Assembly (NCBI RefSeq): GCF_014378035.1
Contig: NZ_JACMOM010000135.1
Location: 1 to 46,362, forward strand
DNA length: 46,362 bases
Direction: 5' to 3'
From: Aeromicrobium sp.
Lineage (GTDB): Bacteria; Actinomycetota; Actinomycetes; Propionibacteriales; Nocardioidaceae
Of the stretch, positions 29,983 to 37,484 are shown one piece after another; the stretch's first letter is position 1, and each line of letters begins with the position of its first letter. The notes beneath the pieces are model-generated. The model worked only from the letters and a program-made list of their open reading frames with translations, was not told the DNA's origin and searched no databases. The position numbers and the translations under genes are program-made.

Positions 29983-31090
29983 GATAGTGGCTCAGCACAC
30001 CGCCGAGCGCGCCGCCCATGGCCATGACGGGCACCGCGACGAGCAGCGGGGTCAGCAGCGGAGGACCTGCGTCGACCATGCGACCGGGGCCGATCGCCCC
30101 GCCTGACACGCCCACGAGCATGCCGAGCACCAACCCGGCGACGCCACCCGCGGCCGCGCCGAGCGCGACGCGGGGCGCGAGCCCTTCACGCTCACCCGGA
30201 TTGACGCTCCACCCCGCCAGCATGCCGGCGAGCAGAGGAACGAGGCCGAGCAGGAACACCCACTCCGGGAACTCACCCGGAGTGGGAAGTGCGGCGAGCA
30301 GCGGGAAGCCCGGCACCGCCCCGACCTGTGAGCCGGTGAGGTCGACGGAGGTGTTGGTGCCCAGGGCGAAGCCGGGCCCGATCAGTGCCGAGGTGATCCA
30401 CAGGACGAGGGCCGGCACGGCGAGCAGGCTGCCCACTCCCAGTGCCGCGCCACCGCCCACGCCGGGGTTGAGCAGTGCCCACAGGTCGCCGGCACGGGAG
30501 AGGTGCAGCACCAGCGAGATGATCAGCAGCGTGCCCGACACCGCCAGCACCGCGAAGATCGCTGGCACAGCGGCCCGAGCGGCGGCGCGCACGTCGGCAG
30601 ACTTCGTGAACCACCACCGCTCCGCGCCTCCGTGACGTCTCGTTGCGCCGAGGACGACACCGAGCCCGCCGACCACGAACGCCCCGGAAGCGGCCCTCAC
30701 CACCGAGGTGTGCACGTCAGCGGACTGTGAGACGGTCGCCGCGAGGCCGGCAATGAGGCCGTATGCCCCGGCCGTCGTCGCAGCGAAGGCGACGATGTCG
30801 TCAATCGGGTCGGACACGACCCAGGCTGCCGTGCGGGTGACCACCGCGATGCAGACGAGGGTGGCGCCGATGGGTACCAGGCCGAGCGAGACATCGCCTG
30901 CGTCGAGCCCGGAACCGATCGAGAAAAGCCACGTTCGTACCGTCGTCCGAGCGAATCCTGCCCATGACACGTCGGCAGATCCGCTGGCGAGAAGCACGAT
31001 CGTGGCAGCCACCACGAGGGAGAGTGCGGCGGCGAGGAGGGCGGTCAGGAAGGCCTGCCGGAAGTAGGACGTCTCGGGAGGGGCAGGCAC
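29867..31090 (-). CDS. DUF6350-type multi-pass membrane protein
   Basis: About 407 residues, starting at GTG 31090 (VPAPPETSYFRQAFL); the frame is open for 18 more codons. It has roughly nine to ten hydrophobic segments rich in Ala/Gly/Val/Leu, and a hydrophilic C-terminal tail (HYRGRRAF...RRVDTS). It matches my recollection of the actinobacterial DUF6350 family, often encoded directly before purN. Function unknown. The tail-encoding region doubles as the purN 5' end. Divergent from the sigma-like membrane protein with 68 bp between starts. Confidence 0.75.
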   Translation of the reverse strand: MPAPPETSYFRQAFLTALLAAALSLVVAATIVLLASGSADVSWAGFARTTVRTWLFSIGSGLDAGDVSLGLVPIGATLVCIAVVTRTAAWVVSDPIDDIVAFAATTAGAYGLIAGLAATVSQSADVHTSVVRAASGAFVVGGLGVVLGATRRHGGAERWWFTKSADVRAAARAAVPAIFAVLAVSGTLLIISLVLHLSRAGDLWALLNPGVGGGAALGVGSLLAVPALVLWITSALIGPGFALGTNTSVDLTGSQVGAVPGFPLLAALPTPGEFPEWVFLLGLVPLLAGMLAGWSVNPGEREGLAPRVALGAAAGGVAGLVLGMLVGVSGGAIGPGRMVDAGPPLLTPLLVAVPVMAMGGALGGVLSHYRGRRAFSLPHLPSANAVGRPRLWKRNQPAGPDRRVDTS

Positions 31091-31158
31091 CCGCCCAGCC
31101 TGCCTGTAAAGTTGCGGTGTTGCACACAGGCACGCCGAAGGCAAGAGGAGGCTGGTAC

Positions 31159-32973
31159 ATGACTCGCGTCGACGAGTTCAACAGCTTTTACAGCTCCACC
31201 TTCGCGCAGGCGGTCCAGGTCACGTACGCCGTGTGCGGCGATCGCCGGGTGGCCTTCGAAGCCACGGTTGACGCCTACCGGCGGGCCTGGCGCGACTGGT
31301 CGAAGATCCGCGACGGTCACCCGCTCGGCTATGTGCGCAGCGAAGCTTGGAAGCTCACGGCGTTCAGTCGCGGCACCCACCCGCTCAGACGGCGGCGCGA
31401 GGAGGACAGCGACACCGGTCTCCTCGAGGCGCTCGCCGGGCTTTCGACCGACGACCGCCGGCTGATCGTTCTCATGACGCTGGGCAACACCGACCTCGAA
31501 GAGGCCTCGCGCGAGGTCGGCGTACCCGCGGAGGAGGGCATCGAGAGCGTCACGACCGCTCTTGCCAGCCTCGAGTCCACGCTCGGCGAGAGCATCGACA
31601 CGATCGAACGTCGGATGCACGCCCTCGCCAGCGCGACCAGCGCCCTCGACGTTCCCCCGGCGATCGCGGTCCGCACCGCTGCCAAGCGCGGTCGCCAGCG
31701 CAACACCGTCCTTCTCGTCGCTGTGGCCGTGGCTCTCATCCTCGGAGGCGGCTTCGTCGTCACCGACGGTGATGCGCTGGCCAGCGGATCTGCGCTCCCG
31801 AACCGCGAGAAGATCGGCGCCCAACGTAACGACATCCTGCTCGACTCGGAGAAGATCGACACGTCCGATCTCTTGTCCGCCAAGCAGGTCGGCCAGCTCG
31901 ATCCATTACAGAAGTGGAAGGTCGATCAGACCGACCAGGACGTCAACAACACCATGCCGTACGCGACCTGCCCCACCAAGCGATTCGCCGACAAGGACCC
32001 CCTCAAGGTGTTCGTGCGCACCTTCGCCGCCGGCGGGGGCGGTACAGAGCGGGTGGCGCAGTCCATCGAGGTGTCGCACAGCGACAAGGTCGCTGCCCAG
32101 GCCTACAACCGGCTCGTGCGCTGGTACTCCGACTGCGAGCATCCACGGGTGCAGCTCGTGGATGCCTACACGGTGCGCCGGCCCTTCGGCGACTTCCAGA
32201 TCCTGCGGCTACGTTCGCACCGGTCACCCGAGCGGACATTCACCGTCGGATTCAGCCACTCGGGCACCATCACGAGCACGCTGGTCCACGAGGCTGACGG
32301 TGCAGTCGGCCCCAGCATCGAGTCCTTCGCGCGCACCCTGAACGACTCGGTCGCGCGGGTTTGCGCCGACAGCGGCGGGGTGTGCACCGATTCGATCGAG
32401 GTCATGCGCACCGATCCGCCACGCACATCCATCGCGCCGCAATTCCTTGGGATCGTCGACCTCCCTCCGATCGGTGACATCGACAAGGTGTGGGCAGCTG
32501 CGCCGTTCTCCGCCGCCACCAACCCAGCGGCAACACAGTGCGACAACGCCGACTTCACCGGCAGGGACATCGAGTCGGCCGCGGCACGCGTCTACGTCCT
32601 CTATCAGGCCACCAACCTGCCCAAGGAGTTCGGTGTCGCCGAGACCGTGGCGCGATTCTCCTCGCCCGAGAAGGCCAAGTCGTACGTCGAGAAGACCAAT
32701 GCCAAGGTCGAGGCCTGCGGCGACAAGAATCTCGCGGCCAAGATCGACCAGCGCGGGTCGTTCAAGTCTGCAGGCTTCTCCGGAAAAGTGTGGCGTGTCG
32801 GTCTCGAGGTCTCCAAGGGAACCAAGGCCTACTACCGGATGTCGCTCATGCGCCGAGGCTCCAACGTCGCCCAGGTGACGTTCACCCCAGCCGGCAAGCT
32901 CGACATCACCCAGAAGGAATTCACCATAGTCGCAACCCGCGCCGGCACCCGGCTCAGGTACGCCCCGCAGTAG
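31159..32973 (+). CDS. Membrane-anchored protein with sigma-factor-like N-terminus
   Basis: 604 residues. Residues 1-150 resemble a shortened ECF-type sigma factor: a region-2-like helix set (YVRSEAWKLTAFSR at about 58-71) and a region-4-like segment (LSTDDRRLIVLMTLGNTDLEEASREVGVPAEEG, 95-127). One membrane helix follows (183-202, TVLLVAVAVALILGGGFVVT), then about 400 residues predicted outside, with two related halves (about 220-420 and 430-604) each containing a pair of Cys. ADLLSAKQV-like and C-terminal parts recall extracellular sensor domains of mycobacterial kinases such as PknH; this is a weak resemblance. The ATG at 31159 has GGAGG seven bases upstream. It may be a sensor using a degenerate sigma domain rather than an active sigma factor. 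Confidence 0.75.
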   Translation: MTRVDEFNSFYSSTFAQAVQVTYAVCGDRRVAFEATVDAYRRAWRDWSKIRDGHPLGYVRSEAWKLTAFSRGTHPLRRRREEDSDTGLLEALAGLSTDDRRLIVLMTLGNTDLEEASREVGVPAEEGIESVTTALASLESTLGESIDTIERRMHALASATSALDVPPAIAVRTAAKRGRQRNTVLLVAVAVALILGGGFVVTDGDALASGSALPNREKIGAQRNDILLDSEKIDTSDLLSAKQVGQLDPLQKWKVDQTDQDVNNTMPYATCPTKRFADKDPLKVFVRTFAAGGGGTERVAQSIEVSHSDKVAAQAYNRLVRWYSDCEHPRVQLVDAYTVRRPFGDFQILRLRSHRSPERTFTVGFSHSGTITSTLVHEADGAVGPSIESFARTLNDSVARVCADSGGVCTDSIEVMRTDPPRTSIAPQFLGIVDLPPIGDIDKVWAAAPFSAATNPAATQCDNADFTGRDIESAAARVYVLYQATNLPKEFGVAETVARFSSPEKAKSYVEKTNAKVEACGDKNLAAKIDQRGSFKSAGFSGKVWRVGLEVSKGTKAYYRMSLMRRGSNVAQVTFTPAGKLDITQKEFTIVATRAGTRLRYAPQ

Positions 32974-32975
32974 AG

Positions 32976-33009
32976 AACGCCCCCTCCCGCCGGGGCGGAA
33001 GGGGGCGTT
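32976..33009. terminator. Terminator between the sigma-like gene and sucD
   Basis: AACGCCCCCT (32976-32985) pairs with AGGGGGCGTT (33000-33009) around a GC-rich loop that can itself fold. It begins 2 bp after the stop codon of the plus-strand gene and lies 36 bp past the sucD stop, so it can serve both directions. Confidence 0.75.
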
Positions 33010-33044
33010 GCCTGACCCGGGTCAGGACCGGGTCGACCACGTGT

Positions 33045-33944
33045 TCAGGCGAGGTCCTTCATGATGTCCCGCATCAGCTGGGCCGTCTCGGACGGCGTCT
33101 TGCCGACCTTGACGCCCGCTGCCTCGAGGGCTTCCTTCTTGCCCTGCGCGGTGCCCGCGCCGTCGGCAACGATGGCGCCAGCATGGCCCATCGTCTTGCC
33201 CTCGGGGGCGGTGAATCCCGCGACGTAGCCCACGACCGGCTTGGTGACGTGCGCCTGGATGTAGGCCGCGGCCTTCTCCTCCGCGTCACCACCGATCTCG
33301 CCGATCATGACGATCGCCTTGGTGTCGGGGTCAGCCTCGAACGCCTCGAGGGCATCGATGTGCGTAGTGCCGATGATCGGGTCGCCGCCGATACCGATCG
33401 CGGTCGTGAAACCGAGGTCGCGCAGCTCGAACATCATCTGGTAGGTCAACGTCCCCGACTTCGACACGAGTCCGATCGGGCCAGGGCCCGAGATCGTCGC
33501 CGGCGTGATGCCCGCGAGCGCCTCGCCCGGCGTGATGATGCCGGGGCAGTTGGGGCCGATGATGCGCGTCTTCTTGCCTTGGGCGTAGGCCCAGAACTCG
33601 GCACTGTCCTGGATCGGCACACCCTCGGTGATGATGACGAGCAGACCGATCTCGGCATCGATGGCCTCGATGACGGCGTCCTTGGTGAACACCGGCGGGA
33701 CGAACACGACCGACACGTCGGCGCCCGTCTTCTCGATGGCCTCGGCGACGGTGCCGAAGACGGGGAGCTCGATGCTTGCCCCGTCGGCGGTGTCGTGCGT
33801 GACCGTGGTGCCGGCCTTGCGGGCGTTGGCCCCGCCGACGACCTGGGTGCCGGCCTTGGGCATCAGCGCGGTGTGCTTGGTGCCTTCACCGCCGGTGATG
33901 CCCTGGACGATGACCTTGGAGTCCTTGTTCAGGAAGATCGACAT
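33045..33944 (-). CDS. sucD: Succinyl-CoA ligase (ADP-forming) alpha subunit
   Basis: 299-residue alpha subunit with CoA-binding Rossmann domain ([19 protein letters not shown] near residues 14-32), [13 protein letters not shown] and, near residue 245, [11 protein letters not shown] with the His that is phosphorylated during catalysis. With SucC it converts succinyl-CoA to succinate, making ATP or GTP. The ATG is one base after the sucC stop. Last gene before the terminator at 32976-33009. Confidence 0.96.
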   Translation of the reverse strand: MSIFLNKDSKVIVQGITGGEGTKHTALMPKAGTQVVGGANARKAGTTVTHDTADGASIELPVFGTVAEAIEKTGADVSVVFVPPVFTKDAVIEAIDAEIGLLVIITEGVPIQDSAEFWAYAQGKKTRIIGPNCPGIITPGEALAGITPATISGPGPIGLVSKSGTLTYQMMFELRDLGFTTAIGIGGDPIIGTTHIDALEAFEADPDTKAIVMIGEIGGDAEEKAAAYIQAHVTKPVVGYVAGFTAPEGKTMGHAGAIVADGAGTAQGKKEALEAAGVKVGKTPSETAQLMRDIMKDLA

Positions 33945-33945
33945 G

Positions 33946-35115
33946 TCAGGCTCCTTCGATGTTCGCGAGGGCGGGGGGGCGGTCTGCCGCGCCGGCCATG
34001 GTGTCGACCAGGGTCACGAGCGGGTGGTTCCTGTCATTGAGGATCCGGCGACCCTCCTCGACGTTGTTGCCGTCGAGACGGACGACGAGCGGCTTCGAGG
34101 CCGTGTCGCCCAGCAGGTCGAGCCCACCGACGATGCCATTCGCGACGGCGTCGCACGACGTGATGCCACCGAAGACGTTGACGAAGACGGACCTGACCTG
34201 CTCGTCGCCGAGGATGACGTCGAGTCCGTCGGCCATGACCTGTGCCGAGGCTCCTCCGCCGATGTCCAGGAAGTTGGCCGGCTTGACGCCACCGTGGGCC
34301 TCGCCGGCGTACGCGACGACCTCCAGGGTCGACATGACGAGCCCGGCTCCGTTGCCGATGATGCCGACAGCGCCGTCGAGCTTGACGTAGTTGAGGCCCT
34401 TCGCCTTTGCCTTGGCCTCGAGAGGGTCGGCCGCCGCCTTGTCCTCAAATGCTGCGTGGTCCTCGTGGCGGAACTCGGCGTTCTCATCAAGCGAGACCTT
34501 GCCGTCGAGCGCCTCGAGGATGTCGCCCTCGAGACGGGCGAGCGGGTTGACCTCGACCAGCGTGGCGTCCTCCTCGACGAAGACCTTCCAGAGCGCCAGG
34601 ACCGTCTGAACGGCCTGCTCCGTCAGGACCTCGGGGAATCCGGCGTCCGCGACGATCTCGCGGGCTTTCGCCTCGTCGACCCCGGTGCCGGCATCAATGG
34701 GGGTCTGCCGCACCGCGTCGGGGTTGGTCTTGGCGACCTCCTCGATCTCCACGCCACCCTCGACGCTGGCGATGCAGAGGTAGCTGCGGTTGGCGCGGTC
34801 GAGCAGGAAGGAGAAGTAGTACTCCTCCACGATGCTGGCGGCCGGAGCGATGAGGACACGGTTGACCGTGAGCCCCTTGATGTCCATGCCGAGGATGTTC
34901 GACGCATGCTCGAAGGCCTCGTCGGGTGTCTTGGCGAGCTTGACTCCGCCTGCTTTGCCCCGACCTCCGGCCTTGACCTGAGCCTTGACGACGACGACGC
35001 CGAGCTGCTCAGCAGCGACCTTCGCCTCGTCAGGAGTGGTGGCAACGATGCCGAGGGTGACCGGTACATCGTGCTTGGCGAAGAGTTCCTTCGCCTGGTA
35101 TTCCATCAAGTCCAC
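33946..35115 (-). CDS. sucC: Succinyl-CoA ligase (ADP-forming) beta subunit
   Basis: 389-residue ATP-grasp beta subunit. It starts [19 protein letters not shown], matching the usual [12 protein letters not shown] start of actinobacterial SucC, hence the GTG at 35115 with AAGGA 11 bases upstream; an ATG at 35106 would remove three residues. Nucleotide-binding [24 protein letters not shown] and [12 protein letters not shown]-type segments are present. Pairs with sucD immediately downstream. The 180-bp gap to the divergent hydrolase gene holds its promoter; no strong operator was recognised there. Confidence 0.95.
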   Translation of the reverse strand: MDLMEYQAKELFAKHDVPVTLGIVATTPDEAKVAAEQLGVVVVKAQVKAGGRGKAGGVKLAKTPDEAFEHASNILGMDIKGLTVNRVLIAPAASIVEEYYFSFLLDRANRSYLCIASVEGGVEIEEVAKTNPDAVRQTPIDAGTGVDEAKAREIVADAGFPEVLTEQAVQTVLALWKVFVEEDATLVEVNPLARLEGDILEALDGKVSLDENAEFRHEDHAAFEDKAAADPLEAKAKAKGLNYVKLDGAVGIIGNGAGLVMSTLEVVAYAGEAHGGVKPANFLDIGGGASAQVMADGLDVILGDEQVRSVFVNVFGGITSCDAVANGIVGGLDLLGDTASKPLVVRLDGNNVEEGRRILNDRNHPLVTLVDTMAGAADRPPALANIEGA

Positions 35116-35295
35116 GGTGGTGTCCGTCCTTTGTTGACGTCCGATACGCTCTGGAGCCGGCCGAGAGGCCGCCATAAATGAGCCTTTTCGACTCTATCCG
35201 TTTACCACGTGTACAGGGGCGTTGGGGTGACGGGCGTTGTGTATGTCACACCTTCCAACGCCGGTCCGAAGCCCTGGTGCCCCGGAGGGACCACC

Positions 35296-36186
35296 ATGAG
35301 CACTCAGATGATCGCCTCGGCAGATGTCAGCCTCCAGGTCCGTGTCACGGGCAACCAGTCCGGCCCGGTGGTCGTGCTCGTCCACGGGTTCCCTGACACC
35401 CAGCAGGTGTGGGACCGGGTCGTCCCGCTGCTGGAACCTGACTTCCGGGTCGTGACCTACGACGTTCGCGGAGCCGGGGCGTCGACCGCGCCCTCGTCAC
35501 GCTCGGGCTACCGCATGAGCAAGCTGGTCGGCGACCTCGTGGCGGTCATCGAGCACGCCGTACCCGCGGGCGGGCCCGTGCACCTCATGGGCCACGACTG
35601 GGGGTCGGTACAGCTCTGGGGTGCGGTGATGCGCGCCGACAGCGACCCCCGGCTCTCTGGGCGCATCGCCTCGTACACGTCCATCAGCGGGCCGGGCCTC
35701 GACCTGTTCGGCCATTTCCTGCGCAGTGGCCTCACGAATCGGAGGCTCGTGGCCGTTGGACGCCAGATTGCCCACTCCTGGTACGTCCTGGCGTTCCAGA
35801 CCCCGTGGCTCCCCGAGCTCGTCGCACGTCGGTTCGGCGATCGCATCCGCACCGGGCTCACCCGCAGCCAGCACCTCGACGAGAGCCACTGGGGCGACAC
35901 CTTCGAGGACGACTTCAGCCACGGCATCAACCTCTACCGTGCCAACGGGCTGAGCTTCCGCCGCGGGACCACCTCGGTGCCGGTGCAGCTGATAGTGCCC
36001 ACCAAGGACGCGTTCCTCTCCGCTGCCATCTACGCCGATGTGGCGGAGTTCGCGCCAGACGTCCGACGAGTCGACGTCGTGGCAGGGCACTGGGTCATCC
36101 AGACTCAGCCCTCGCTCGTCGCCGACACGCTCCGTGGCTTCATCGAGGAGATCGAGGATCGCGGCCGCGACCGTCAACAGGCGTGA
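35296..36186 (+). CDS. Alpha/beta-hydrolase, epoxide-hydrolase-like
   Basis: 296 residues. HGFPDTQQVWD (30-40) forms the oxyanion region, GHDWGS has Asp101 as the nucleophile instead of Ser, and GHW near residue 265 supplies the catalytic His. Asp nucleophile plus HGFPD points to epoxide hydrolases or haloalkane dehalogenases rather than esterases; the sequence recalls the N-terminal half of mycobacterial EphD but lacks the dehydrogenase domain. The ATG at 35296 has GGAGG seven bases upstream. Its 3' end overlaps the convergent B12-domain-like gene by 47 bp. Substrate unknown. Confidence 0.85.
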   Translation: MSTQMIASADVSLQVRVTGNQSGPVVVLVHGFPDTQQVWDRVVPLLEPDFRVVTYDVRGAGASTAPSSRSGYRMSKLVGDLVAVIEHAVPAGGPVHLMGHDWGSVQLWGAVMRADSDPRLSGRIASYTSISGPGLDLFGHFLRSGLTNRRLVAVGRQIAHSWYVLAFQTPWLPELVARRFGDRIRTGLTRSQHLDESHWGDTFEDDFSHGINLYRANGLSFRRGTTSVPVQLIVPTKDAFLSAAIYADVAEFAPDVRRVDVVAGHWVIQTQPSLVADTLRGFIEEIEDRGRDRQQA

Positions 36187-36427
36187 TGGTGATGTCGTGC
36201 GCGCCCAGTCCGTCGAGCAGCATCCGGATGAGCTCGAGCGCCTCGGCGTCACCGGCCACCACGATCTCGTCAGCGTCCTCCGCGATGGCGGCACCCACGA
36301 GCTGCTCAGGCGTCTGACCGCCCCCCACGAACACGATCTCGAAGCCGGTGTCGCGCAGGGTCCGCGCGACACCGGGCACGTCGTCGGCACACCCGACCGC
36401 CCCGACGATCACCCGTCTTCTGCCCAT
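36140..36427 (-). CDS. Degenerate cobalamin-binding-domain-like protein
   Basis: 95 residues: MGRRRVIVGAVGCADD...GFEIVFVGGGQTPEQLVGAAIAEDADEIVVAG. The pattern RTLRDTGFEIVFVGGGQTPEQ..AA..EDAD is that of the B12-binding domain of methylmalonyl-CoA mutase-type proteins. The DXHXXG motif whose His binds cobalt is replaced by CADDVPG, so B12 is probably not bound in the usual way. It stands alone without a mutase. ATG 36427 preferred; a TTG at 36445 is possible. Overlaps the convergent hydrolase gene by 47 bp. Function unknown. Confidence 0.7.
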   Translation of the reverse strand: MGRRRVIVGAVGCADDVPGVARTLRDTGFEIVFVGGGQTPEQLVGAAIAEDADEIVVAGDAEALELIRMLLDGLGAHDITITPVDGRGRDPRSPR

Positions 36428-36585
36428 GCGGGGATGTTCCCACAAGCGTGAAGACCATCACACCAAGTCGGAGTTCCACGCTGTCTCGATTTGGGATCGA
36501 CGCCAAACAACGAATCCGGTTTCTGCGCGTTGCCGTCGTCGGCTAGGATTGCGGGGTTCTGTCGTACCCATTGGGAGGTTCCTGC

Positions 36586-37383
36586 GTGCCGTCATCTGCG
36601 CCTAAACGCCGCCTGGACGTACGCAAGTCCTCCCCGCAGGGCTCTGGTGGCAAGCGCGCCGCGCCTCGTCGCCAGGCAGCGAGGCGCTCGATCCGACCTA
36701 CTCCGGCCATGGCTGGTGCGTTCGTCCTGATCGTTGCGGGCTTCGGTTCCGCCGTCATCGGTGGCGCCACCGACACCGGAGCGCTCCGCGCGGACAAGTA
36801 CCAGACCATCTCGCAGAACTATGTCGGGCCCGACATCAGCAGTGCTGCCAGTGAGGTTGACGTCAGCCGCAGCTTCGACAGATCAGTCGTCGAGAAGCAG
36901 GCCAAGGCGCAGGCGCAGCAGGTGCTGGTGGCTCAGGCCGACCTCGCCAAGAAGGTCGATGCCAAGGCAGCGGAGGTCAAGGCCAATCAGTGGGTGTTGC
37001 CGGTCACCGGTTATCAGATCACCGCCACGTTCGGACAGCGCAGCGGCCTCTGGGCGACGGTGCACACCGGCCTCGACTTCGCCGGCCCCTCTGGGTCGAC
37101 CATCGTGTCGGTCGCGGCGGGCACCGTGAAGTCGGCGGGTTACGAAGGCGCCTACGGCAACCGCACGGTCGTGACTCTCCTCGACGGCACTGACATCTGG
37201 TACTGCCACCAGAGCCGTATCGCCGTCAAGCCCGGCGACAAGGTCGACCCGGGTCAGGTCATCGGCTACACCGGCTCCACCGGCAACGTCACCGGCCCCC
37301 ACCTGCACCTCGAGGTACACCCGGGCGGCGGACCGGCGGTCGACCCGAAACCCGCGCTGATCCAGCACGGCGTCACGCCCTGA
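36586..37383 (+). CDS. M23-family peptidase (LytM domain), membrane-anchored
   Basis: 265 residues: a basic N-terminus (KRRLDVRKSS..RRQAARR), one membrane segment at about 42-62, an Ala/Gln/Lys-rich helical linker (95-135, probable coiled coil), and a C-terminal LytM domain with His160-X3-Asp164 (HTGLDFAG), His208 and His239-X-His241 (HLHLE). All zinc ligands of M23 peptidoglycan endopeptidases are present, so it is likely active on cell-wall peptides outside the membrane. GTG start at 36586 with GGGAGG seven bases upstream. Confidence 0.9.
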   Translation: MPSSAPKRRLDVRKSSPQGSGGKRAAPRRQAARRSIRPTPAMAGAFVLIVAGFGSAVIGGATDTGALRADKYQTISQNYVGPDISSAASEVDVSRSFDRSVVEKQAKAQAQQVLVAQADLAKKVDAKAAEVKANQWVLPVTGYQITATFGQRSGLWATVHTGLDFAGPSGSTIVSVAAGTVKSAGYEGAYGNRTVVTLLDGTDIWYCHQSRIAVKPGDKVDPGQVIGYTGSTGNVTGPHLHLEVHPGGGPAVDPKPALIQHGVTP

Positions 37384-37425
37384 CCCTCCCCCGTCCTCGC
37401 CTCAGCGTCCAGCTGTTCGCGCCGG

Positions 37426-37453
37426 CGGTGCCTGGGCGTCCGGCCCAGCACCG
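37426..37453. terminator. Hairpin between M23 peptidase and pcrA (convergent)
   Basis: CGGTGCCTGGGC (37426-37437) pairs with GCCCAGCACCG (37443-37453) with one bulged base and a 5-base loop. It lies midway in the 101-bp gap between two convergent stops. A further palindrome GCCCCTAGGGGC touches the pcrA stop (37474-37485). Confidence 0.55.
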
Positions 37454-37484
37454 AACGTGAACGCCAGCCCGCTGCCCCTAGGGG

